Origin: Fluviicola sp.
Lineage (GTDB): Bacteria; Bacteroidota; Bacteroidia; Flavobacteriales_D; Crocinitomicaceae
Direction of reading: 5' to 3'
NCBI GenBank assembly: GCA_021300395.1
Contig: JAJTEO010000043.1
Coordinates: forward strand, 1 to 49,880
DNA length: 49,880 nucleotides
Part shown: positions 35,078 through 45,050 of the stretch, piece by piece
How the letters are laid out: every line of letters begins with the position of its first letter
How positions within the stretch are numbered: the first letter of the stretch is position 1
The notes under the pieces: generated by a model
Database searches by the model: none
What the model was told of the DNA's origin: nothing
Seen by the model: only the letters and a program-made list of their open reading frames with translations
Program-made: the position numbers and the translations under genes

Positions 35078-38000
35078 TTACTGAATTCTCCTAACTGAAG
35101 TTCCATCAGAATATACATCGAAAACAATTCCTGAATAACTTTCATTCACTTCTTGCCCAATAGTATTAATTACCTTTATTATTTCACCAGATAATTTTGT
35201 CATATCAACTGCAACAATTTGTGTTTTTGTTTCTTCACCATTGTAGTCGATTTGTGTCAATCGATAGTAATTAATTCCATTTACATAGTCCTGATCCTCG
35301 ATTGAATAATTTATGATATGAGTAGAATTACCTGCACCATTAACCCTTGCAATCGGAGAAAAGTGATACCCATCAAAACTTCTTTCAATCACAAAGTAAT
35401 CATTGTTAAGTTCTGTAGCTGTTGCCCAACTAACCAAAACATTATCTACTTTTGATTTTGCTTCAAATTTTATTAACTCGATTGGTAATGGTATAGCAGC
35501 TTCAACAGCTATCGTCCACCATGAAAATGCATCTATGTTAGAGAATGAATTTGTATTTGCACTTGTGTTTTCATTACTACTTTTCACAACCCAAGTTGAA
35601 CCAGCATCTGTAGATCTCCACAATTTAAAAGAAGACTCACTTGCTCCTAAACCATTTAATTCATTATCAAAATAATTAAATAATAAAGTTGCTGCTAAAC
35701 CTGTGTTATTTGTAGGACTGATAATAAAATAACGCTGAATACTTTCATTCCCTTCTACATTTTGAACAGCATGACCTCTACTAATAGTCGTTGTACCAAA
35801 GTCGGCTGATGAAGTTAACATCACACCCATTCCACCAACATTGAATGCATTTGGATTATTGATAGCTAACGTAGTTGTAATTAAACCAGTAGGGCCATAA
35901 ATTCGATCGGTATTACTTTCTCCAACAATAGTTCCAGTAGATGATAAATCAATGTTATAACCATTCAAGAATACATCAGCTGTCGCCCCTGACATATTCA
36001 AATTATTAGTAACAACAATCCCTCTATTCAATGTTAGTCCTGTACTCGAATTACTATTCGTTAAATTATAAAAAGTAGTTGTTGCAGAACCTGTAATACT
36101 TTGATTTGTTGAGCCATTAAAAGTAACCGTTTTTGATCTGTTTGTGAATGTTCCACTATTTGACCAATTACCAGACAAAGCAATATCATAATTTGAAGTA
36201 CCCGAATTAAAACTTGCATCTAAAGTAGTTCCTGACATGATTGTTAAACTTCCAATAATATTAATATTTGAAGCTAACCTTACTGTTGGTTTTGTTGACT
36301 GAGAAGTTGCATTTGAAATAATTACATTTGGCATATCAGCCGAAGAACTAATTGTAAACACCTGACTATTTGATGTGCTTGCATCCCCAAATTGAATAGT
36401 TCCTCCACTTACGTTATAAGTACCTGAAATATTATAGTAATCTTTCGAATTACTTGTTTTATTTCTAATAATAATTGTTCCACCAGACATATTAAATGTA
36501 GATGAATTTGAACTCATATCAAATGCGGCTATACTTCCTGAAGCACTACCATAAATATTTAATAAAACTACTCCTCCACTTTGCGTATAAGTATATGGAT
36601 TTGCTCCTGCAGATGTAGGAGCAATTCTACCTGCAACATTTAAATTTCCACCTTCAATAATTATTCTTGCTGAACTACCTTTTGTTCTTAAACTATTACC
36701 TGTAGAATTACCAATATTCATAGTTCCTTGAGTTATTTTCAAGTATCCTGAAACATCCCAAGAATCACCACTTGCAGTGATTGTTACATTTGGATTATTT
36801 AACCAAAAACCACATGTAGAAAGAATTTCATGAGATTTTCCAGTATAAAATATTTGATTTGAATAAGTATAAGTACCTGAAAACTTTATTGTTCCATTTA
36901 ATAATTCATTTGCAGTATTAGCTGAATAATGTAAAAATTCTGTATTCGTTGAAAAATTAGTCGGCATAATTTCTAGAATATTTGCACTTGAAGTCCCCAT
37001 ATCTACTGTCATCACATTGAATTTTGTAGTACCACCAGTTCCTGAAATCGTTTGATTTCCATTTTTGTTAAATGTCACATCACAAGATCCATTCGTATAA
37101 AAATCTAACACATTATTATTGACAATATTTCCGGTTGTAGTTAAATAAGCATAACCAGCGGAATTAGGAGCATTAAACGTTCCTGTTGAAGAAATAGAAA
37201 TATCTCCAGAAACATCAAAAGACCTACTAGAATTTCCATTAATTGAATTGTTATCAAATTTGCAGAATTTGTTGGCACTAATGTAGCAGTAATCCAAGAT
37301 GAATTATCTGCTGAAGATTGCCAAGCTGAAGCTGTATTCCAGTTCCCTGTCGTATTTAACGATCGATAATAATCGGTTGGAGCAGAACCTTGAGTTACAA
37401 TCAATGTTTGGTTAACATTTGTAGCTGCAGAATAATTAGAATTTCCACTTTGAGATGCTGTAATAACTGTTGAACCTGCACCTACTATTGTTACAGTGTT
37501 TCCAGAAACTGTAGCTACTAATGGATTTGAACTTGTATATGTAATTGTTAAACCAGAACTAGCCGAACCTGTTAATGTAAATGCTGCATCACTTGTTGTT
37601 TTACTTGCTAATGCTCCAAAAGTAATTGTTTGGGAAGCTTGAGTAATGTTTGCCGAAAGTCCTGTAGGTTGTGTCAAAGTATAATTTCCAGAATTTGCAC
37701 CTCCTAATGTTGATGTTGATGTTACTGAAATTCCTGTCCCAACATTTGCACTTGCAAAAGTTCCTGTTCCTGTTAAAGTAACTACATCGGGAGAAATGAT
37801 TCCATTTAAAGTACCTGTAATAGTCGCATTAGTCGTTCCATTATAGATTTTATTATTTGCTGATGCCGAACTAACTGTTAATGCAACTGCAGTGATGGAA
37901 GCAGTTAATGTTGGTTGAGTTATCGAATAGTTACTGCTTGGTACTGTAAAAGAACCTGATCTAGTTAGTGTTTTATTTGTTCCAACGTTAACATTTGGAA

Positions 38001-38982
38001 AAGCCCATGTTACAAAATCACTAACCGTAAAAGATTCACTATTCATTAAACCTGAATAAGCTGCAGTACCAGTCATTACTACAGAAGTCGTTCCATCATA
38101 CGTTTTAGATGTTCCTGACAAACCTGAAATAGTCAACGCTTTTTTAGAAACATTACTTGAAGCAGTTGCAACATTTACGGTAGTTGCTCCTGAGCTAGTC
38201 AAAACAACATTACCTGAATAAGTCCCAACTGCAGTAGCAACAGCTAAACGAATATAGATCGTTGTTGAAGCTACAGTTCCACTTAATTGAGTTAATGTCT
38301 GAGTTGATGCGAAACCTGAAGCTCCTCCAGCAGTTTTGGAAACTTCAAATCCTGCAGGCGGAGTTATTAAAACATCATTCGTCAGCAATGAACCAGAAAC
38401 AGTAAAATTTGATGTTGAACTAGCTGTACCATATGTTGTTGAAAGTGCGCTTAATGTTCCTGTTGTTAAAATTGTTGGGGAAGTAGCTGCCGCAGCCGTA
38501 ATAGAAACATCATCAATTGTTAAATTAGAAGATCCTTTTGTAAATGTCCATCTTATATACCTAGAAGTTGAGCTAAGAGAATATGTACCTTTAGTTGTAC
38601 AAGTTGTAGGTAAATCTGTAGAACCAGATAAATTAATAATTGTCGACCAAGTACTACCGTTAGCAGATTCTTCAACAAGTAATGAAGAAGTTGTAGCAGA
38701 ATTTGATTTTACAACAAAAGATAATTGATTCGGAGATGCATTAAAATTTACGGTTGAATATTGAGCTGATGCATCAAATTTACCACCATTACTCCCTGAA
38801 CATGCGAAAGAAGTACTATAATATGTCCCCATCGATTCTGTCCATCCTGTTGGAGCTGTACCCCAAGAACTTCTAGAGACAGGTAATGTCGCTTGTGAAA
38901 AAGCAAAATTTGAAAGAATAAAGCAGAAGATATAGCCTAAATAAATGATAAATCCTCTACTTTTTTGTTGTCCAGTTTTCAT
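35078..38982 (-). pseudogene. Large secreted protein with YDG/MBG repeats and a T9SS-type tail, broken near 37260 (surface protein 2)
   Basis: The first frame, 38982 to 37141, starts with a signal peptide (to about SQATLP, residue 33), then a lectin/carbohydrate-binding-like domain (about 35-165) and tandem YDG/MBG-type Ig repeats (KTYDGTTSVVMTGTAAYSG, KIYNGTTNATITGTLNG). It then runs into an unrelated tail LITIQLMEILVGLLMFLE. The second frame, from about 37260 to 35078, holds a beta-helix-like part and the standard T9SS-type tail ending YSGIVFDVYSDGTSVRRIQ. The halves match one design but are out of register: after PTNSAN a stretch that normally follows is missing. Either a broken gene or a missing block. 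Promoter at 39152-39181. Confidence 0.75.
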
Positions 38983-39151
38983 AATGTTAAAAATAAAAAT
39001 ACATTACAAAGCGGTTTCAGTATGGAAAAATCCATCATCAAGGATGCTCACTTTTTATTTAAAAAGCAATATTTCTTTGCTTCACTATTCTTTTAATTTA
39101 TAAATCCATTTAAAGTTAAATTCAAACTTTTCGTTGACTTATAATTCATTA

Positions 39152-39181
39152 CAAATTTAGAGAATCAAAGTGAATCGACAA
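39152..39181 (-). promoter_or_regulatory. Bacteroidota-type promoter of surface protein 2
   Basis: On the minus strand TTG at 39181-39179, TAAATTTG at 39159-39152, spacing 19. It gives a leader of about 165 nt before the start at 38982. Confidence 0.55.
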
Positions 39182-39280
39182 TATTATTTTTATGTTAAAA
39201 AACTGATTATCAACATTTACCGATTTAGTAAATGGATTTACTATGGATATCCCCAATGTTCTTTTGATAACTTAGTCCAA

Positions 39281-39306
39281 AAAAAAAGCACTAGAAATCT
39301 AGTGCT
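39281..39306 (-). terminator. Terminator of surface protein 3
   Basis: AGCACTAGA/TCTAGTGCT, 9-bp stem with a 2-base centre, followed on the minus strand by a run of nine T. Confidence 0.85.
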
Positions 39307-39331
39307 AAATTTTCATTAATATTAAATTAAC

Positions 39332-42300
39332 TTATTGAATTCTTTTCACAGTTGAACCATCTGAATAAACATCAAAAACAATTCCTGAATAATTCTTATC
39401 GACTTCTTGACCGATTGAATTTACTGTTTGCATAAATTGAGTGTTTTTCTTAGTCATATCAACAGAAACAATTTTAGAGGTCGTTTCTTCTCCATTATAA
39501 TCTGTCTGTATTAATCGATAGTAATTTATACCATTGATATAATCTTTATCAATAGTCAAATAATCAATTTTGTGTGTTGAATTTCCAGCACCATCTATTC
39601 GAGTAATTGGAGTAAAATGAGTTCCATCGAAACTTCTTTCAATCGTAAAATAATCATTGTTTATTTCTGCAGCAGTTTCCCAATTTAATTTCACATCATT
39701 CTGTTCTGATTTCGCTTGGAAATAAACTAATTCAATTGGAAGTGGAACTGCTTGATCTCCTGCAGCTCCAAATGAACTAAATGTTGTCAAAGAATTCCAT
39801 GTTAAAATATTTGAACCCGGATTAAAACTTGACGAGCCTTGTTCTGTCCCAGTTAAAAAAGTACATCCTGTAGGTTTATACCATGTTCCACTACTTAATT
39901 TAACTGGCTCGAAAGTTGTTTCAGAACCATTAATGTCAGCATTATCATAAGTGTAAGATATCGAGTATGTTGGACTTGAAATCCCCGATGGACTCACTTC
40001 CCAAAATCTATTTATATAATTTGTAAGTGACGGATTTAAACCTGGCACTTTAACTGGTTTTGTATACGTTGTAATAGATGAATTCGTTAAAGTTGCTGAA
40101 GATAGTGTTAATGATAATGGAGTATAATAGTTTGCATCTCCAACAGGGAAACTATAACTTGTCAATGAATTTACATAGTGTTTTACATTTCCAATAACAC
40201 CACTATTATCATAAGCTACTACATAAGACGATGAACTTCCACCTGAAATTGTAGCATTAGCAGATGAACTTCCTAATGTTAGAGTATAGCTTACTGTTTT
40301 AATCAAACCTGAAGTTAACGTTAAACTCGTTTGTGCAGTAATATTTGATGCTAAAGTAGTAAATGCACTACCTGATTTATTTGTTGCTAATTTATTGAAA
40401 ACTTCACCTGAATATGCTGTACCTGCCATATCACCTGTAACACTCACATTATCTAAAGAACAATTATTTCCAAATTGCGAAGTAAATAAAAAGGCAATCT
40501 GCAATGAAGCTTGGTTTTCAGCACCAACTGGTAAAGTTACAGATTGAGTCGTCCATCCATTTGACACACTATATCTTGTAACATTCGAACCTACTGATGT
40601 CCAAACACTTCCATCTGTTGAATATTGAACAGTAACATAATCGTTTGAAGCTGAATAACCATTATCTCTATACCAATCAAAATTCACGACAATATTCGAA
40701 TAATTCGTAGTAGAAAAACCACTTGTTCTTCTTAGTCTAATTTGATTCCCACTTGTTGCAGAATAGGAGTTAAATTTTGCAAAATATGTTCCTGCCGAAG
40801 CTGCAGATACTGTTGGATTAGATGAAGAAGAAACGTAAGTTAACGCTGGAGCTGTTGTTACATTCGTAACCAAAGTTGTTCCCCATCCTGAAGGAATAGA
40901 ACCTGAGTTCTCAAAACTTTCAGTCAATAAACTAGTTCCTGTAGAACCTCCTATAATAGCTGAAGTTGATGATACTGTTGAATTACCTGTTCCATCAAAA
41001 GTGACAGTTCCAGTTCCTTCTGTAAAATAATCTCCAGAACTTGTCCAATTTCCTGCTATATTAATATCAAAAGTACCTTGAGCTAATTTCCCTCCAGATA
41101 AAGTTGCATTTCCATTGATATCGATGTTTCCAAAAAGTGTTTTAGTGCCAGATCCACTCGATACAAAATGATTATAACTAGCTGGAATTACTTTCTGTGC
41201 ACTACCACTATTATAAGTAAATGTCCCATAAAACGTTGGAACTGCATCAAAACCTGAAATCACATAATTTGAGGCACTTGCATAGGTATTATTTATTGCA
41301 TGACCAGAAACATTCCCCATTGTGAACGTACCTGTTCCAGAAGCCCTATAGATTCTATTGGCAAGATTTAATGTTAAAGCATTTCCAGTTGTTCCTAAAT
41401 TAAAATTCCCTCCAACTGTTACATCGTTCGGATTTGTAGCTATACCTCCCGCAGTATTTGCATTTGCAATAGTTAAATCATTCAAAACAGTTAAAGTAGT
41501 TCCTGATCCAATTGTAACGGTATAACCATTATTTGTTCCAATTTGTAAATTATAAAAAGAAACGGATGGAATTGTTTGATTTTTGGCTACCCAATTATTG
41601 CCAGAAGCAAAAATTGTAGTACCTGTATTTTCATTAAATGATGCATCATCAATAGCTATAGTTGCACCTTCAACTCTGAGTGAACCAGTTCGATGATAAA
41701 AAAGAGTGGATGATTCTACAGTAAAACTAGCAACATATAAATTAAAGCCATTCATATCAAAACCAGAAGTTCCATATGTATTTTGAATTTTAAAAGATTG
41801 TATCGTTAATGTATTGAGTATTTTGTAAAAAGACAACCTATTTAACCCTACACCAACACTCATTGTTGTCATATTACCTGAACCTGAAATTGTAGCATAA
41901 TTTCCAGAGTTTCCTCCTTCAAAATTGACGAAAAAAGTTGAGGTTTTATTGTAAGTTCCATCAATAATAGCATTTCCATAAATAGATGTATTGTGACCAG
42001 TAGTTAATGATGTGAAGTAAAAAAATGCTCCTGAAGCTATTCTTAAATCATACATAGGTTGTGATGTAGAAGCATCTGAAACAGTAGGATAATTTGAAAG
42101 TCCACTTGGTACATAAATACTAGAATATCTTGTTGGTATTACATCACCTTCCCAATTTGAAGCTGTACTCACCTCAGTACTAGTTGAACCATCCCATAAT
42201 TGACCGGCATAATCTCCTACATAAACGTCAGCATCCCAACCTGAACCAACAACTGAGCCATCTGATGTAAATTTAACAGTTATACTTCCACTCGTAGCGA

Positions 42301-42670
42301 CATACATATATGAAGTACTTATTGTACCTGAATTTGACTGCTCTCCAATTAATCTATCAGATGTTGTAGTACCATCATACACAAAAAAATAATCTGCAGA
42401 ACTTTCAGTTGAAAGAGAATTAAGTTTAATTCGAATGTATTTTCCTGCTGCGCAATTAAATGTATAAGTAGCTGTTACACTACTTGAATAGTTACTTCCA
42501 CTCCCTCCATTATCATAAAATTTATCAGGAGACGCAGATGTAGCGGTTATCGTAGCTGATTGAGAACCTGAAGTTCCCATTGTAAGGGTTGCTGCTAAAG
42601 AATTTAAGGTAGAAAATAGAAAAGCAATATATAAAAGCTTAGAATTGAATAAACGTTTATAGTCCATCAT
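39332..42670 (-). CDS. Large secreted CUB-like and beta-repeat protein with a T9SS-type tail (surface protein 3)
   Basis: 1112 aa. Signal peptide about 1-27 (LLYIAFLFSTLNSLAA). A CUB-like domain about 35-155 (ITATSASPDKFYDNGGSG, FNCAAGKYIRIKL, DYFFVYDG). A long beta-helix-like stretch follows (about 160-620), with a MAM/concanavalin-type insert (about 615-760). The tail PLPIELVYFQAK to YSGIVFDVYSDGSTVKRIQ ends it. About its last 700 residues are closely similar to surface protein 4 (tandem duplication). Probably exported by T9SS and cell-surface or extracellular; ligand unknown. Complete. Confidence 0.8.
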   Translation of the reverse strand: MMDYKRLFNSKLLYIAFLFSTLNSLAATLTMGTSGSQSATITATSASPDKFYDNGGSGSNYSSSVTATYTFNCAAGKYIRIKLNSLSTESSADYFFVYDGTTTSDRLIGEQSNSGTISTSYMYVATSGSITVKFTSDGSVVGSGWDADVYVGDYAGQLWDGSTSTEVSTASNWEGDVIPTRYSSIYVPSGLSNYPTVSDASTSQPMYDLRIASGAFFYFTSLTTGHNTSIYGNAIIDGTYNKTSTFFVNFEGGNSGNYATISGSGNMTTMSVGVGLNRLSFYKILNTLTIQSFKIQNTYGTSGFDMNGFNLYVASFTVESSTLFYHRTGSLRVEGATIAIDDASFNENTGTTIFASGNNWVAKNQTIPSVSFYNLQIGTNNGYTVTIGSGTTLTVLNDLTIANANTAGGIATNPNDVTVGGNFNLGTTGNALTLNLANRIYRASGTGTFTMGNVSGHAINNTYASASNYVISGFDAVPTFYGTFTYNSGSAQKVIPASYNHFVSSGSGTKTLFGNIDINGNATLSGGKLAQGTFDINIAGNWTSSGDYFTEGTGTVTFDGTGNSTVSSTSAIIGGSTGTSLLTESFENSGSIPSGWGTTLVTNVTTAPALTYVSSSSNPTVSAASAGTYFAKFNSYSATSGNQIRLRRTSGFSTTNYSNIVVNFDWYRDNGYSASNDYVTVQYSTDGSVWTSVGSNVTRYSVSNGWTTQSVTLPVGAENQASLQIAFLFTSQFGNNCSLDNVSVTGDMAGTAYSGEVFNKLATNKSGSAFTTLASNITAQTSLTLTSGLIKTVSYTLTLGSSSANATISGGSSSSYVVAYDNSGVIGNVKHYVNSLTSYSFPVGDANYYTPLSLTLSSATLTNSSITTYTKPVKVPGLNPSLTNYINRFWEVSPSGISSPTYSISYTYDNADINGSETTFEPVKLSSGTWYKPTGCTFLTGTEQGSSSFNPGSNILTWNSLTTFSSFGAAGDQAVPLPIELVYFQAKSEQNDVKLNWETAAEINNDYFTIERSFDGTHFTPITRIDGAGNSTHKIDYLTIDKDYINGINYYRLIQTDYNGEETTSKIVSVDMTKKNTQFMQTVNSIGQEVDKNYSGIVFDVYSDGSTVKRIQ

Positions 42671-42856
42671 TTGTAGTTTGTAGTAATAGTTTAAATAATA
42701 GCTCTAAAATATAATATTAGCACGTCAAACTTAATGAAAAAAGAATCGAATAAAAGCTTTGTGTTATCAAATAAGTCCCTGAAATTAAACTTAATGCGTT
42801 TAGTAATGCTTAAATATTAATTTTATGCATCAAATTTTAATTTAATTCAAAAAAAA

Positions 42857-42884
42857 AGCTGTTTCAAATAGATTTGAAACAGCT
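42857..42884 (-). terminator. Terminator of surface protein 4
   Basis: AGCTGTTTCAAAT / ATTTGAAACAGCT with a small loop, 12 or more bp of stem, followed on the minus strand by a T-run; 20 bp past the stop. Confidence 0.85.
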
Positions 42885-42903
42885 CAATATTAGAAAAAAT
42901 CAA

Positions 42904-45050
42904 TTATTGAATTCTTTTCACAGAACTTCCATCTGAATACATATCAAAAACAACTCCTGAATAAGACTCATTTACTTCTTGACCTGCAGTATTGACAGTC
43001 ATCACTTTTTCACCTTGAATTTTCGTCATATCCACAGCAACTATTTCCGAAGAAGTTTCAGTACCGTTGTAATCTGTTTGAATTAAACGATAGTAATTAA
43101 TTCCATTACTAAATTCTGTATCAATCAAGAAGTACGAAATAGTGTGAGTTGAATTACCTGCACCATCAACCTCTGAAACTTTTGAAAAACTCTCACCATC
43201 AAGACTTCTTTCAACTGTAAAATAATCATTGTTGATTTCTGATGCTGTTTTCCAATTTACTTTTACATTGTTTTGATATTTTTTTGCTTCAAAAGACAAC
43301 AATTCAATTGGTAACGCAACAGCTTGATCTCCGGCTCCACCAAATGAACTAAAACTTGTCAAATTAGACCAAGTCAATGTGTTTGTTCCAGCATCTAAAG
43401 CCGCTGTTCCTTGAGCTGTTCCTGTTAAAAAAGTACATCCTGTTGGTTTGTACCATGTTCCACTGCTTAATTTTACAGGTTTGAAATTAGTTTCTGAACC
43501 TACAATATCAGCATTATTATAACTGTAAGCCATAGTATAAGTTGGACTTGTTATTCCTGAAGGGCTCACTTCCCAAAATCTATTTACATAATTTGTTAAT
43601 GACGCGTTTAACCCGGTAACTTTAACACCTTTTGTGTATGCTGTAATAGATGCACTTGATAATGTTGCTGAAGTTAAAGTGAAAGTCATCGGTACATAAT
43701 AATTTGCATCACCAATTGGCAATGAATAAGCTGCATTTGAATTTACAAAATGCTTTACATATCCAATTGTTCCGCTATTATCATAAGCAACAACGTAAGA
43801 AGAAGAACTACCACCAGTTACAGTTGCATTTGAAGATGATGTTCCCAATGTTAACGTATAACTTGCCGTTTTCAAGAAGCCTGAAGTTAAGGTTAAACTA
43901 GTTTGAGCAGTAATATTTGATGCCATTGTTGTCGATGCTCCACCAGTCTTATTCATTTGTAATTTATTAAATACTTCACCTGAAAATGGTGTTCCTGAAT
44001 CGCCAGTTACACTTACATTATCTATATGACAATCGTTACCAAACTCTGAAGTAAATAAAAATGCAATATAAATTGTCGCTTGATTTTCAGCACCTGCAGG
44101 TAAAGTAACACTTTGACTAGTCCATGAATCTCCACTTGCTGAATATCTAGTAATTGATGAACCAACTGATGTCCATGTCGAGCCATTAGTCGAGTATTGA
44201 ACATTCACATAATCATCATCTGTATCGTAACCATTATCTTTAGTCCAATCAAAATTTACTACAATATTAGAATAGTTAGTTGTTGAAAAACCTGAACTTC
44301 TATGCAATCTCATTTGCCCTGTACCAGAAGCTGTAAATGAATTAAACCTCACAAAATAAGACCCATTTGAAGCGCTAAAGCCTGTTGGATAAGAACTAGA
44401 TGACACACAAGTAATCGCTGGATTAACACCACCATCTGTAACTAAAGTAGTGCTCCAACCTGCACTTAAAGCTCCTCCATTTTCAAAACTATCTGAAAAC
44501 AAACTAGAACTTCCTCCACCTAACATTGCTGTTGTAGCCGAAACCGTTGCATCTCCAGAACCATCAAAGGTTACTGTTCCCGTTCCCTCTGTGAAATAAT
44601 CCCCTGAACTTGACCAATTCCCTGCGACTGTTATATCAAATGTACTTTGCGCTAATTTCCCTCCTGACAAGGTAGCATTACCATTAATATCAATATTACC
44701 AAATAACGTTTTTGTCCCTGATCCAGTTGAAACAAAATTATTATAAGTTGCAGGGATTACTTTTTGAGCACTTCCACTATTATAGGTGAAAGTACCATAA
44801 AAGGTTGGTGTCCCAAAACCTGAAACAGCATAATTAGAAGCACTTGCATAAGTTACATTTATAGCATGACCAGAAACATTTCCCATCGTTATTGTTCCTG
44901 TTCCTGATGCACGATAAATTCGATTCGCTAAATTCAATGTTAAAGCATTTCCTGTGTTACCTATAATCATATTGTTAGCTACAGTCACATCATATGCATT
45001 TGTAGCAATCCCTCCAGCTGAACTTGTATTTAAAAAAGTTAAGTCATTTG
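42904..45050 (-). repeat. Long direct repeat shared by surface proteins 3 and 4
   Basis: The 3' ends of the two genes, about 2.1 kb each (39332-41470 and 42904-45050), code for nearly the same segments, for example LTLNLANRIYRASGTGT, SGSAQKVIPA and TLFGNIDINGNATLSGGK in both. The differences are scattered, so this is a diverged duplication and not a recent identical copy. It could recombine to fuse the genes. Confidence 0.75.

Larger units (their letters stand above)
38983..39331. other. Intergenic region between surface proteins 2 and 3
   Basis: 349 bp without a gene. It contains the promoter 39152-39181 and, near the right end, the terminator of surface protein 3 (39281-39306). I see nothing else. 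Confidence 0.6.
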
